From Arachidicoccus sp. (GTDB lineage Bacteria > Bacteroidota > Bacteroidia > Chitinophagales > Chitinophagaceae): a stretch of 64,000 nt of DNA. The first letter of the stretch is position 1, and every line of letters begins with the position of its first letter. The notes under the pieces were generated by a model, which was given only the letters and a program-made list of their open reading frames with translations, did no database searches and was not told where the DNA came from. Shown one piece after another: positions 1 to 9,104 of this stretch. Location of the stretch: NCBI GenBank assembly GCA_028283605.1, contig JAPWKH010000004.1:1-64000 (forward strand), given 5' to 3'. The translations under genes and the position numbers were made by a program.

Positions 1-48
1 TAATTGTAAAATAATGATTATGAAATTTTTTTTAAACTCAAAGTATCT

Positions 49-105
49 CGCAAAGAAACCAAAGTAATCTTAGCGAACTTCGTGTAAAACTTTGTATGCT
101 TTGCG
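49..105. repeat. Imperfect inverted repeat in the left intergenic region
   Basis: Two 17-base arms, at 49-65 and 89-105, are imperfect reverse complements; both outer ends read CGCAAAG / CTTTGCG. They enclose a 23-base spacer containing CTTAGCGAACTT. The layout looks like a dispersed intergenic repeat common in Bacteroidota genomes (recognition from memory, not tested). No gene is visible in 1-264. Confidence 0.4.
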
Positions 106-264
106 GTTTAAAGATAAAAACATAATTAGCTTAAACATATTCTTAAATTTATATAAAAAATTTTCACACGGAATAATAAGAACACCTAAACTATCATTCC
201 AGCGAAAGCAGCGATCATATCTTCTTACAAGATAATTGCAACCTCCGAGCTAATAAAAGCTTTA

Positions 265-1224
265 TTACAAACTCTTCTTTGTTACGGAAGATTGAATATA
301 TTTTCCCCAAGTAAGATTATCTTTTCCGGCTACAAAACTTTCGGCCTTTTCTATTGCAAACTTTGCCGCATGTTCAACAACCCATGCAAAATTTTCTTCG
401 CCAACCGAAGCTCTGTCTGCGTCCGGTGCAGGATTACAGAAATCTATTGCATAAGGAACACCATTGCGTACAGCGAGTTCAACAGTATTAAAATCATATC
501 CCAAATATTGATTCAGCTTCAATACATCGCTTTCCATTCTTTTATATAATTCTTCCGACGGTTTAAAGTCTGCTGCATAACGCAGATGGTGCGGATTGCG
601 CGGTTCATAAGGCATTATCTTCACGTACTTTCCGCCTATACAATAGCAGCGATAATATTCTTCAAAAACAATTTCTTCCTGTAAAAGCATTACGAGTTGG
701 TTTGTTTCTTTATGCTTGTCCATAAAATCATCCTGATTTTCCAAGCGGTAAACCGATTTCCAGCCGCCTCCGGCAAAGGGTTTCATATAAGCCGGAAATC
801 CGATATATTCAAACATTCCACTCCAGTCCAGCGGATACTTCAAATTACGAAACGACTCGCCGGAAGTATCATCCGGTAATTCATAAGACGGCAAAAGCAC
901 TGTTTTCGGCACTTCCACACCGATCTTTGTTGCCAAACAATTATTGAAAAACTTTTCGTCCGCACTCCACCAAAACGGATTGTTGATAACAGCCGTTCCG
1001 TTTAAAGCGGCATTCTTCAAATAAGATCGGTAGAATGGCACATCCTGCGAAATGCGGTCAATGATTACAGCATATTCTGTTGCGGCGCCTTGTACAACTT
1101 TATCAATCAATACAGCTTCCGCTTTGAATTTACCATCTGCCAGTTCGTTCGTTTTATCAACAAATGCTTGCGGAAAAGTATTTTCTTTCCCGAATAAAAT
1201 TCCTATTTTTTTATTGGTTGCCAT
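265..1224 (-). CDS. ATP-grasp domain protein
   Basis: This is a cytoplasmic protein of 319 residues with an ATP-grasp fold, the fold of ATP-dependent carboxylate-amine/thiol ligases; the substrate is unknown. The centre has the nucleotide-binding lysine and glycine-rich loop (AYMKPFAGGGWKSVY, about 145-159), then the hinge strand LLQEEIVFEEY (180-190). The C-terminal metal-binding block VELAVRNGVPYAIDFCNPAP lies at about 248-267. The start ATG at 1224 is chosen because the protein then opens with the strand KKIGILFG; a longer reading to 1359 would overlap the upstream esterase gene by more than 100 bases. It starts 10 bases after the esterase stop, so the two are probably cotranscribed. The D-Ala-D-Ala ligase/RimK-like superfamily is clear; the reaction is not. 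Confidence 0.8.
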   Translation of the reverse strand: MATNKKIGILFGKENTFPQAFVDKTNELADGKFKAEAVLIDKVVQGAATEYAVIIDRISQDVPFYRSYLKNAALNGTAVINNPFWWSADEKFFNNCLATKIGVEVPKTVLLPSYELPDDTSGESFRNLKYPLDWSGMFEYIGFPAYMKPFAGGGWKSVYRLENQDDFMDKHKETNQLVMLLQEEIVFEEYYRCYCIGGKYVKIMPYEPRNPHHLRYAADFKPSEELYKRMESDVLKLNQYLGYDFNTVELAVRNGVPYAIDFCNPAPDADRASVGEENFAWVVEHAAKFAIEKAESFVAGKDNLTWGKYIQSSVTKKSL

Positions 1225-1234
1225 ATTTATTTTT

Positions 1235-1939
1235 TTATAAAACGGATAAATAATGCGGAAACATTTGAATCCATGCGGGCCAATCATGCGGCATATCTCC
1301 GCGTATATCCAGCCAGTAAGGAATATTTTTTTGTGATAATATCTGCGCCAGTTTTTCATTCTGCGACAAACATATATCCGGCCGGGAAGTGCCGAGAATT
1401 ATGCGCAGTTTCCACAGGGTTTCATTATTATCATTGGGCAGATAATCGACAGGGTTGTTGTAATAAACATTATCGTCGTAATAGCCGTCTACCTGTGATT
1501 TTATATCAAATGCTCCGCTCATGGAAACCATCGCATGAACTCTTTCGGGATGGCGAAATGCAAAGTTTGCAGCATGATAACCACCGAAGCTGCAGCCGGA
1601 TGTTGTAACCGTATTCCAACCTGTTTCGTGGAGTGCTAATCCCATTACTTCTTCGTTAATATACCGGTCATATAAAGTATGGTTGTATGCGCGCGTACCG
1701 GGATGCACTCCTTTGTTGTACCAACTGTAAGCATCTATACTGTCTACGCAATAAATCTTTACAAATCCATTGTTGATAAACCATTCGGCAGATTGAATAA
1801 GGCCTCTGTCTTTGGCTTCGTAATATTTTCCCATAGATGAAGGGAAAAGTATTACCGGCCTTCCGGAATATCCGAAAACAAGCATTTCCATATCGCGGCT
1901 AATAACCGGTGAATACCATTTGTGATAAACTTCGTGCAC
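1235..1939 (-). CDS. Esterase-family alpha/beta hydrolase
   Basis: This protein of 234 residues belongs to the esterase D / putative esterase superfamily. The nucleophile elbow GCSFGG (115-120, Ser117) is clear. A likely acid lies in TSRPD (about Asp188) and the likely catalytic His in DMPHDW (about His218). There is no signal peptide, so it should be cytoplasmic. It is the first gene of a two-gene unit, with the ATP-grasp gene 10 bases downstream. The pairing suggests that one enzyme makes, and the other cleaves or transfers, a common ester or amide, but this is inference. The start at 1939 gives the family's usual N-terminal strand, so no change is proposed. Confidence 0.8.
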   Translation of the reverse strand: MHEVYHKWYSPVISRDMEMLVFGYSGRPVILFPSSMGKYYEAKDRGLIQSAEWFINNGFVKIYCVDSIDAYSWYNKGVHPGTRAYNHTLYDRYINEEVMGLALHETGWNTVTTSGCSFGGYHAANFAFRHPERVHAMVSMSGAFDIKSQVDGYYDDNVYYNNPVDYLPNDNNETLWKLRIILGTSRPDICLSQNEKLAQILSQKNIPYWLDIRGDMPHDWPAWIQMFPHYLSVL

Positions 1940-2020
1940 TGTAATTTAAGGATTAAATTTTATACTGATAATCGGTCTTGGAATCTTTTAAGTAAAGTAG
2001 GATTATTTTTTTATCTGTCA

Positions 2021-2051
2021 AAAAAAATCGCAAAGAAGATTTCTTTGCGAT
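2021..2051 (-). terminator. Intrinsic terminator after the OmpH-like gene
   Basis: A perfect 11-base stem (ATCGCAAAGAA at 2027-2037, with its complement at 2041-2051) has a 3-base loop. On the minus strand it is followed by an unbroken T run (the A run at 2021-2027 on the plus strand). It ends transcription from the gene at 2075-2689. Confidence 0.85.
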
Positions 2052-2074
2052 GCATGAATTTATAATAAGATAAT

Positions 2075-2689
2075 TTATTTTCCTGCGTTCTTCAGGCTAT
2101 CGGTATAAATCTGATTTAGTTTTTGTACCAATTGTGATGTGATATCCTGTGCAGAATCTTTGTAGTAAAAAAAGTCGTCTTCATTCGTGCCAACTATATA
2201 ATTATATCCGTTTTCGTGCGCATAGCTTTTTAAATAATTTTGAATAGATTGTTTTACCTGGCGCATTTTTGTATCATGTTCTATACTCATGGATTGTTGT
2301 AACCGCTGGGCTTTTTCCTGATTAGCTTTTTGCATTTGATCCAGTTCGTTGCTATATTGAACTTGCTCTGCCTGCGACATATTCGGACCTTTTTTTTGAA
2401 TTTCAATATACCTATCTCGCAGTTCTTGCTGTAATTGATTGAGTTGTTTTTCAAGATTTTTATCGGCAGTAATTAATTCATTTTTTACATCTTGTTCGTA
2501 TTTATAATTATTATCCAAAGAATCGGTTTCGAAATAGCCCATTTTAAAACCGCCATTAATTACGCTATTACTTTTTACGCCTGTTTCCGGAATCGCTGAA
2601 GTAGAAGCATGCTTATTGAAATGTAAAACAAATAATATAATAACCGCAATTATCAAAACAACATTAGAAGAGACCAAAAATTTATTCAT
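2075..2689 (-). CDS. OmpH/Skp-family periplasmic protein
   Basis: A 204-residue protein with one N-terminal membrane segment (about 7-23) followed by a long, glutamine- and lysine-rich helical stretch (about 55-150) predicted to form coiled coils. The C-terminal part YNYIVGTNEDDFFYYKDSAQDIT matches the end of OmpH/Skp proteins, periplasmic chaperones that hold unfolded outer-membrane proteins. Length and layout fit the family. The N-terminal helix lacks a clear cleavage site, so it may stay anchored in the inner membrane. It stands alone, with its own terminator downstream and 353 bases of gene-free DNA upstream. Bacteroidota carry several OmpH paralogues, so a specific skp name is not given. 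Confidence 0.8.
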   Translation of the reverse strand: MNKFLVSSNVVLIIAVIILFVLHFNKHASTSAIPETGVKSNSVINGGFKMGYFETDSLDNNYKYEQDVKNELITADKNLEKQLNQLQQELRDRYIEIQKKGPNMSQAEQVQYSNELDQMQKANQEKAQRLQQSMSIEHDTKMRQVKQSIQNYLKSYAHENGYNYIVGTNEDDFFYYKDSAQDITSQLVQKLNQIYTDSLKNAGK

Positions 2690-3042
2690 ATAGTTTTTTT
2701 GTTTCAGATATTACTACAATTTCAAACTGTAATCTAAGGAGTGTGAAAATAGAAAAATATATTGAAGAATGCGTTATAGAAAATAGTAAAAAAAATTAAT
2801 CCGGGGTTTTAATGTGAATATGACCTGTGTTAAAGTAGGAAAGGAATTTTTCCCCAAAATAAATTCAAGGATTTATACAGCATTCTATGATATTTTTTCT
2901 TGTAAATAATTATTATATAATAGTAATAACAATTAAAAAAGAATTATTTTTGAACAGACCATTTATATCTTTACTAGTTCGCAAATCGGTAGTTAATTTT
3001 AATAACATTTTTGTATATAAGAAATTATATAATTTAAGTTCT
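2690..3042. other. Divergent intergenic region, AT-rich
   Basis: This region lies between the divergent OmpH-like and acyltransferase genes and should hold both promoters. No clear TAnnTTTG element, repeat or RNA structure was found. An open frame runs from 2887 into the acyltransferase, but its first 52 residues are low-complexity AT-rich translation unlike the family, so they are not counted as coding. Confidence 0.5.
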
Positions 3043-3594
3043 ATGCCTCCTGCTGAAATCCCGAAATATATTGATAACATTCCTGCATCCGACAAGATAA
3101 AGCGCTTTATATGGCAGATCGTTTCTTTCTTGCTTTTTCGCCCTTTCGCCCTGCCGATTTTTCATAAATGGCGGATATTTCTTTTACGATGTTTTGGGGC
3201 TGTCATCGGCAAAGGTTGTATTGTTCATGCTTCAGCTTATATTCCTGCTCCATGGAATTTAATAATTGGAGAAAAAACAGCAATAGGTCCTGAAGTGAAA
3301 TTACACATAGGAAAAACAATTTTAGGAAATAAAGTTACTATATCGCAGCGCAGTTATTTATGCAGTGCTACACACGAAATAAATTCAATTAATACGCCTT
3401 TTGCTGCCGGAACTATAATAGTTAAAGATTTTGCCTGGGTTGCAGCAGAAGCATTTATTATGTCAAATATTACTATTGGAGAAGGCGCAATTGTTGGCGC
3501 ACGAGCCGCCGTTTTTAAAAATGTAGAACCGTGGACAGTTGTTGGGGGAAATCCGGCAAAATTTATTAAAAAAAGAGAAGTATATGACTATTAA
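3043..3594 (+). CDS. WcaF-like polysaccharide O-acyltransferase
   Basis: A 183-residue protein of the left-handed beta-helix (hexapeptide repeat) acyltransferase family, closest in layout to WcaF of colanic acid synthesis, which transfers acetyl from acetyl-CoA to a sugar. A short amphipathic N-terminal stretch (about 25-55) precedes the hexapeptide coils, which end in the typical GARAAVFKNVEPWTVVGGNPAKFIKKR block. The loop CSATHEI carries the likely catalytic His. ATG 3043 is chosen over an in-frame start at 2887 because family homology begins here. It overlaps the next acyltransferase gene by 11 bases, so the two are translated together. Confidence 0.8.
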   Translation: MPPAEIPKYIDNIPASDKIKRFIWQIVSFLLFRPFALPIFHKWRIFLLRCFGAVIGKGCIVHASAYIPAPWNLIIGEKTAIGPEVKLHIGKTILGNKVTISQRSYLCSATHEINSINTPFAAGTIIVKDFAWVAAEAFIMSNITIGEGAIVGARAAVFKNVEPWTVVGGNPAKFIKKREVYDY

Positions 3595-4132
3595 CGATTT
3601 TTTTCCAGTACAGACTACGCCATATTCTGCAAAGCATAAATTAAAAATTTATGCATGGAAATTAGTCAATAAAACAATTTTTCGTATTATCCCAAATCAA
3701 ATACGTAAACCTCGAATTTGGATGCTTAAAATCTTTGGCGCAAATCTGGCTAATACAGTTTTTATTCACAGAAATGCCAATATTGAACATCCTTGGAATT
3801 TAACCATGGGAAATTTATCAAGTGTAGGAGAATATTCATGGATTTATTGTTTGGATAAAATACTTATTGGGCAAAAATGTACTATTGGAAAAGATTGTTA
3901 TTTAATAACCGGAAGTCATGGTATATCGGATAAGCATTTTGAACAAATAACCAAACCTATTATTATTAAAGACGGCAGTTGGATTACTACAGGGGTTTAC
4001 ATTATGCCGGGAATAACAATTGAAGAATTTACAGTAGTGGCAGCCGGTTCTGTTGTAATAAAAGATTCTAGCCCGTTTGATATAATAGGTGGCAATCCTG
4101 CTCAATTCTTAAAGAAAAGAATATTTAAATAA
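3584..4132 (+). CDS. Second WcaF-like polysaccharide O-acyltransferase
   Basis: A 182-residue hexapeptide-repeat acyltransferase, a diverged paralogue of the upstream protein: same layout (short N-terminal helix, HPWNLTMG entry strand, coils, then IIGGNPAQFLKKR at the C-terminus). The catalytic His is probably in LITGSHGISD. ATG 3584 lies inside the end of the previous gene and is preceded by AGAGAAG, one of the few purine-rich start contexts in the window. A start at 3539 is open but would lengthen the overlap to 56 bases. Two acyltransferases side by side suggest acetylation at two positions or on two sugars of one polysaccharide (inference). Confidence 0.8.
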   Translation: MTINDFFPVQTTPYSAKHKLKIYAWKLVNKTIFRIIPNQIRKPRIWMLKIFGANLANTVFIHRNANIEHPWNLTMGNLSSVGEYSWIYCLDKILIGQKCTIGKDCYLITGSHGISDKHFEQITKPIIIKDGSWITTGVYIMPGITIEEFTVVAAGSVVIKDSSPFDIIGGNPAQFLKKRIFK

Positions 4133-4142
4133 TAAATCTATT

Positions 4143-5045
4143 ATGCCTGATATTTCTATTATTATTCTTACGTACAACGAAGAATTGCATATTGAAAGGT
4201 GCATCCGAAATGCGCAGAAATTTTCCAAAGAAATTTTTCTGGTGGATTCTTTTTCCACTGATAAAACAGTAGAGATTGCGAAGAGGTTAGGTGCAAAAGT
4301 TTTTCAGAATAAATGGGAAAATAATTATGCCAAACAATTAAACTGGGGATTGGAAAATTTACCAATTCATACAGAATGGGTTTTTCGTCTTGATGCAGAT
4401 GAATATCTGAGCGATGAACTTATAGAAGAAATAAATCGGAGGCTTCCAATTATATCAGACAATGTTTCAGGCATAGTATTTGAACGCAAAATGGTCTTCC
4501 TCGGCCGCATGATTAATAAAGGAAATGTGAAATGGAACATGTTGCGTTTATTCCGCTACAAAAAAGGGTTTTGTGAAGAAAGGTGGATGGATGAACATAT
4601 TGTTTTAACGGAAGGAGAAAGCATTATGTGGAGCGGATATTTTGTCGATGACAATATTAATCCGTTGGGATGGTGGATACAAAAGCACAATGGATATTCT
4701 ATCAGGGAAGCGATTGATATACTTAATCTCGAATATCATTTCCTGCCGGAAAGCGATAAGCAAATAACAGGAGAAATGTCTAAGGACGCCGATGAGAAAA
4801 GAAAAAAGAAACAACGGTATGCAAACATGCCATTGTTCTGGCGTTGCTTTTATTTTTTTGTATACAGATATGTATTCAAACTCGGATTTACTGAAGGCAA
4901 AGAGGGTTTTCTGTGGCATTTTTTGCAAGGGTGGTGGTATCGTACGCTCGTGGATGCAAAGATTTTTGAAATTAAAAAAGCTTCCAATGGAGATGCGGCA
5001 AAAATGAAAGAATATATAAAAAAGAATTATCAGATAAATATTTAA
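4143..5045 (+). CDS. Family 2 glycosyltransferase
   Basis: A 300-residue GT-A fold glycosyltransferase. The N-terminus IIILTYNEELHIERC is the typical GT2 nucleotide-sugar entry. VDSFSTDKT (34-42) holds the uridine-binding aspartate and LDADEY (83-88) is the DxD-type metal site. The C-terminal half, including aromatic-rich GFLWHFLQGWWYRTLVDAK, resembles WcaA/KdtX-like transferases of surface polysaccharides. It begins 10 bases after the second acyltransferase, so it belongs to the same transcription unit. The sugar donor and linkage cannot be read from the sequence. Confidence 0.85.
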   Translation: MPDISIIILTYNEELHIERCIRNAQKFSKEIFLVDSFSTDKTVEIAKRLGAKVFQNKWENNYAKQLNWGLENLPIHTEWVFRLDADEYLSDELIEEINRRLPIISDNVSGIVFERKMVFLGRMINKGNVKWNMLRLFRYKKGFCEERWMDEHIVLTEGESIMWSGYFVDDNINPLGWWIQKHNGYSIREAIDILNLEYHFLPESDKQITGEMSKDADEKRKKKQRYANMPLFWRCFYFFVYRYVFKLGFTEGKEGFLWHFLQGWWYRTLVDAKIFEIKKASNGDAAKMKEYIKKNYQINI

Positions 5046-5132
5046 TTTCCTTTTATAAGCCGGAAAAATTTGAGTGCCAGCAAATATGAAATTACAAAGT
5101 CTCTTTTTTGTAATGATTTTAATCTGTTGAAT

Positions 5133-7403
5133 ATGCTAAAAAAAATCTGCACTTCATTATGGGTATTATTTTTTGTAAGTTATTCGGCTTGCTTCGGGCA
5201 AGCTAAAACCATAGTAAAAAAAACGACTGCGGCTCCTGTAAAAAAAGATCCGTGCCCGGCAACGATTTTTTTAAAAACAGCAAAAGATATTCCTTCCGAT
5301 CCGGTATATACTACAAAAGATGAAAGCATTTTTTGGGTATCCCCATCGGCCGCGCCCGGAGACAAAGTTCTGGTAAAAGGCGCATTTACAGAGACGGGAA
5401 AACAAGTAGAAATTGAATTGCTGCAAAATGAGAATGACCGGAAATTTTCCGGAGCAATTACAGCAGACGCCGTATCGATGGGTTCTACCGGTATTAGTTT
5501 CGAAATACCAAAAGTACTGCCAAAGGGCGTTTACATTTTCAGAATAGGCCGTAATAACAAACTTATAGGGACGATTAATAAACCCGTTATTTATTGGACA
5601 GAAAGTATAGGAGAAAAAGTTGCGCCCGATGAAGTCGCACCCGGCGACTCATTAGTAATTGTCGGCACAAATTTTCCCGATAAAGGATATGTTTTATTGA
5701 AAGGAAAAAATCATTTGACAATACCTTATACTGCTGAAGCTTTCGGGAAAAAAATTACAATAAATATCCCATCCTCTATAACTGCGCAAAAATGTTCTTT
5801 ACAAGTTTGTACACAGAAAACACTTAACGCTGCAGCTTCTGAAAATTATGGTATAGGTATAGTACTAAATAAATCTTTACCCATAAAAAAAATTGTATGC
5901 TCAAAACTTATCGGAAACGGCATTACAGACAATATAGCATTATTGCAGGATTATCTGAAAGAAACCTCAGCTCAATACCGCCTTTATTTTGAGATTCCTG
6001 AAGGAACTTTTCTTTTCAGTAAACAACTGATACTACAACCCAATCAGTATTTAGTTGGAACCGGACAGAAAAAGACAATTTTAAAAGCAGGTGCTCCGGA
6101 TGCTTTAGTTCCCGATGAATGGATCAAAGCAAGCAGCCATTTCGGATTAATGCAATTGACCATCGAAGCACCTGTAAAAGGTTCACTTATCAGCAATTAT
6201 GAGGATGCCGCTGATAAATCTTCTTTATTGCCCTTGGAAGATGTTGTAATAAAAAATGCAAGTTTAATTTGTTCTTCTCACAGCGACTCCTTCAATACAA
6301 AAGTTGCATCAACAAATCTGATGAGAGTTGCAGGCAAAAATATCATTATCGTTAATTGTGTTTTTAATAATGTACAAAGAAAATCTTCACGCCCATTTCC
6401 GAAATATACAGATAATGTTGCAGTAAGAGTTTATCCTCTAAACGGATCTCTTATCAAGAATAATAGATTTGAACTGGGAGATTGGGGTTTAGCAATGTAT
6501 ATTATAGGCTACCAAAATACGCTTGTTGAAAAAAATGCAATTACCGGAGAAACAAAAAACCCGGGCGCCGCATGCGGGTTTTCTATTGGAATTAGTACTA
6601 TATTGGATTACAGCCGCAATATTCTTATACTTGACAATGATTTTGTAAATATTACAGGCAATAACCGTGAATCCATTACAACAGATTTTTCAGCCGGCAC
6701 TTACTTAGGAATGGTAAAATTTGCAGATAGTAAAACTGTCTCACTTCTGAGTACGCCAAGTTGGTCTTTTCGCAAACAATCATTTACACCGGGCAATTAT
6801 ATCGCTACCATAATTGCCGGCAAAGGAGTTGGACAATATAGATATATACAATCAGAAGAAGGAAATACTATTACTGTAGATGAGCCTTGGCAGGTAATGC
6901 CGGATAGCTCTTCTGCCATAAGCATTACACTTTCTCAAAAGAATGTTCAGATTATTCACAATAATGTTTATAATTCCGGCCGCTTACAGTTTTATGGCAA
7001 TGTATTGAATGGAGAAATATCCTACAATCATCTGAGCAGTTCATTAGGTATTATGCTGCATAGCGCCATTTACATGTGTTCCTGTGTGCCCTTACAAAAC
7101 ATTTCCATATCGTCCAATGAATTTACGGGAAATACTGTTTTATCGCCAAAAGATAAAATGGGCATGATTGTTCGGTCAAATTATAATGGCGCAATTTCTG
7201 GAGTCGTCATTAATAAAAACCGGTCTGTTTCCGACTCGGCAGATATAACTTTTATGATGAATGTAAATCGCATAAAACCGGCTTTGATTTACAACAATGA
7301 GAAAGAATCTTTCAGGTTACAGTTGCCGGTAATCAAAGGAAAGACTTCAAATATTCAGGCAAAAGAGTCCGGCTTAGAAAAAGGCATATCCGTTTATCAA
7401 TAA
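5133..7403 (+). CDS. Secreted parallel beta-helix protein with IPT-like domain
   Basis: A protein of 756 residues. A signal peptide (MLKKICTSLWVLFFVSYSAC...GQA, about 1-24) directs export. An immunoglobulin-like IPT/TIG-type region follows (APGDSLVIVGTNF, about 170-185). From about residue 260 a pectate-lyase-like right-handed beta-helix begins with GNGITDNIALLQDYL and IPEGTFLF, then long runs of Asn-rich coils (KNNRFELGDWGLAMYI, SISSNEFTGN). Such proteins bind or cleave polysaccharides, here plausibly the product of the surrounding cluster. No catalytic set can be assigned. The ATG at 5133 is chosen over an upstream TTG (5070) because it starts the signal peptide. Confidence 0.7.
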   Translation: MLKKICTSLWVLFFVSYSACFGQAKTIVKKTTAAPVKKDPCPATIFLKTAKDIPSDPVYTTKDESIFWVSPSAAPGDKVLVKGAFTETGKQVEIELLQNENDRKFSGAITADAVSMGSTGISFEIPKVLPKGVYIFRIGRNNKLIGTINKPVIYWTESIGEKVAPDEVAPGDSLVIVGTNFPDKGYVLLKGKNHLTIPYTAEAFGKKITINIPSSITAQKCSLQVCTQKTLNAAASENYGIGIVLNKSLPIKKIVCSKLIGNGITDNIALLQDYLKETSAQYRLYFEIPEGTFLFSKQLILQPNQYLVGTGQKKTILKAGAPDALVPDEWIKASSHFGLMQLTIEAPVKGSLISNYEDAADKSSLLPLEDVVIKNASLICSSHSDSFNTKVASTNLMRVAGKNIIIVNCVFNNVQRKSSRPFPKYTDNVAVRVYPLNGSLIKNNRFELGDWGLAMYIIGYQNTLVEKNAITGETKNPGAACGFSIGISTILDYSRNILILDNDFVNITGNNRESITTDFSAGTYLGMVKFADSKTVSLLSTPSWSFRKQSFTPGNYIATIIAGKGVGQYRYIQSEEGNTITVDEPWQVMPDSSSAISITLSQKNVQIIHNNVYNSGRLQFYGNVLNGEISYNHLSSSLGIMLHSAIYMCSCVPLQNISISSNEFTGNTVLSPKDKMGMIVRSNYNGAISGVVINKNRSVSDSADITFMMNVNRIKPALIYNNEKESFRLQLPVIKGKTSNIQAKESGLEKGISVYQ

Positions 7404-7440
7404 ATTGTTTTTATAGTTTTTATTTTAATAAAATAATCGC

Positions 7441-8673
7441 GTGCGAATACTTATTTATGGAATTAATTATGCGCCTGAGTTGACCGGTATAGGAAAATAT
7501 ACAGGCGAAATGGCGGAATGGCTGGCGAAGAAAGGCCATGAAGTACATGTAATTACTGCAATGCCATATTACCCCGAATGGAAAGTCCATGAAAAATATA
7601 AAGGGAAAAAATGGTTCACAGAAGTGTTGAATGACGTGCATGTTCACCGTTGCCCGATGTATGTGCCTGCGGAAGTAAACAGTAAGAAAAGAATTATTCA
7701 TGAATTTTCGTTTGTATTATCCACAAGTGTTTATTGGATGAAATTTTTATTCGGTAAAAAATTCGATATTGTTTTCTGCATAGCGCCGCCTTTTCATCTG
7801 GGATACAATCCTGTTTTTTATAAATTTTTCAGGCGCAGCCGCCTTATTTATCATATACAGGATTTACAGGTAGATGCAGCAAAGGATCTTGGCATGATCA
7901 ATAACCGCGCTTTTTTAAACCTGATGTTTGGTATGGAAAAATGGCTGATGAAAAAAAGCACTAAAGTATCTTCCATCAGTAACGGGATGATTAAAAAAAT
8001 TAAAGCGAAAGGCATACCTGACAGCAAAATAATATTCTTTCCGAATTGGGTAGATGATGCCGTTGTATATCCGCTTTCCAAAGAAGACTCTTTAAGAAGA
8101 GAGCTGAATATTGATATGGAAACAAAAGTGATTTTATATTCCGGAAATCTTGGTGAAAAGCAAGGACTTGAAATAATAATTGAAGCGGCAAAGGAATACC
8201 TGAATAATAAGGATATATTATTCCTCATTTGTGGATCGGGCGGCGGTAAAGAAAAATTGATGCAGTTGGCAAATGATGCGGGATTACAAAATATACGCTT
8301 TCTGCCTTTGCAGCCTTATGAAAAACTTTCTGCACTGCTGGCTGTGGCAGATATCCATTTAGTATTACAAAAAAAATCTGCAGCCGATCTTGTAATGCCT
8401 TCCAAGCTGACCGGCATTTTAGCAGCAGGCGGCTATGCATTGGTAGCTGCGGAAAAAGGAACTTCTTTGTATGAAGTGATTGATACTTATCAAGCAGGCG
8501 CGATCATAGAACCCGAATCTGTATATTCATTGAAAGAAGGCATTGCGCAAGCCGTTGGTAATCCTCAAAATTTTTTACAGGTTAAAAAAAATGCAAGGGA
8601 ATATGCCGAGAAATTTCTTGCAAAAGAACATATCCTTCATAATTTCGGGCAGGAACTGGAAAGGATAGTGTAA
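7441..8673 (+). CDS. wcaI: WcaI-like glycosyltransferase (GT4-type)
   Basis: A 410-residue GT-B fold glycosyltransferase. It closely follows colanic acid transferase WcaI throughout: GINYAPELTGIGKYTGEM at the N-terminus, IQDLQVDAAKDLG, IIFFPNWVDD, LYSGNLGEKQGLEI and the donor-site region AADLVMPSKLTGILA (E. coli equivalents recalled from memory). WcaI is thought to be the fucosyltransferase of the colanic acid repeat unit; in this genome the sugar is unknown. The start is GTG 7441, with no in-frame ATG nearby. The stop overlaps the start of the next gene by one base (TAATG), indicating translational coupling. Confidence 0.85.
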   Translation: MRILIYGINYAPELTGIGKYTGEMAEWLAKKGHEVHVITAMPYYPEWKVHEKYKGKKWFTEVLNDVHVHRCPMYVPAEVNSKKRIIHEFSFVLSTSVYWMKFLFGKKFDIVFCIAPPFHLGYNPVFYKFFRRSRLIYHIQDLQVDAAKDLGMINNRAFLNLMFGMEKWLMKKSTKVSSISNGMIKKIKAKGIPDSKIIFFPNWVDDAVVYPLSKEDSLRRELNIDMETKVILYSGNLGEKQGLEIIIEAAKEYLNNKDILFLICGSGGGKEKLMQLANDAGLQNIRFLPLQPYEKLSALLAVADIHLVLQKKSAADLVMPSKLTGILAAGGYALVAAEKGTSLYEVIDTYQAGAIIEPESVYSLKEGIAQAVGNPQNFLQVKKNAREYAEKFLAKEHILHNFGQELERIV

Positions 8674-9104
8674 TGAATACAAAACAGATAATTTCCATTA
8701 TATATTTTTTGCTTTTATTTTATATCGTATTCGGTATAAGAATATACCCGAAAATGAATATAGACGGCTTTCATACGCATTATGGCTTCAATCTGCAGCT
8801 ATTCGAAAGGTACAGGAACGTGCATACATTAAAGCAATTGATGAAAATAATTTCCAATATTGATTGGTATTTCAATGTATTGATGTTTGTGCCTTTCCCT
8901 TATTGTTTTCAACAGCTGTTTTGTGTCAGAAATCTATATGCAATTTTTGCTGCAGGCCTTATCTCCAGCGTATGCATAGAGATTATTCAATATATATTTA
9001 AAATAGGAATGGCCGATATCCATGATATAATGACAAATACTATTGGTGTAGCAATAGGTACAGGCATATTGAAATTAATAGCCGGAATATCTAAAAATAT
9101 GTGA
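8673..9104 (+). CDS. VanZ-like membrane protein
   Basis: A 143-residue protein with about four hydrophobic segments and the VanZ-family pattern: N-terminal helix, a central NVLMFVPFPYCF segment, then SSVCIEIIQYIFKIGMADIHDIMTNTIGVAIG, where the E-x-x-Q and D-x-x-D-x-x-x-N residues typical of the family are present. VanZ proteins contribute to teicoplanin resistance in Gram-positives; in Bacteroidota they are widespread and the role is unknown. Its start overlaps the wcaI stop by one base. It appears to be the last gene of the polysaccharide segment. Confidence 0.8.
   Translation: MNTKQIISIIYFLLLFYIVFGIRIYPKMNIDGFHTHYGFNLQLFERYRNVHTLKQLMKIISNIDWYFNVLMFVPFPYCFQQLFCVRNLYAIFAAGLISSVCIEIIQYIFKIGMADIHDIMTNTIGVAIGTGILKLIAGISKNM

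Noticed and set aside
2887-3042. N-terminal extension of the first acyltransferase
   Set aside because: The frame is open but the residues are AT-rich, low in complexity and outside the family's homology; ATG 3043 fits better.
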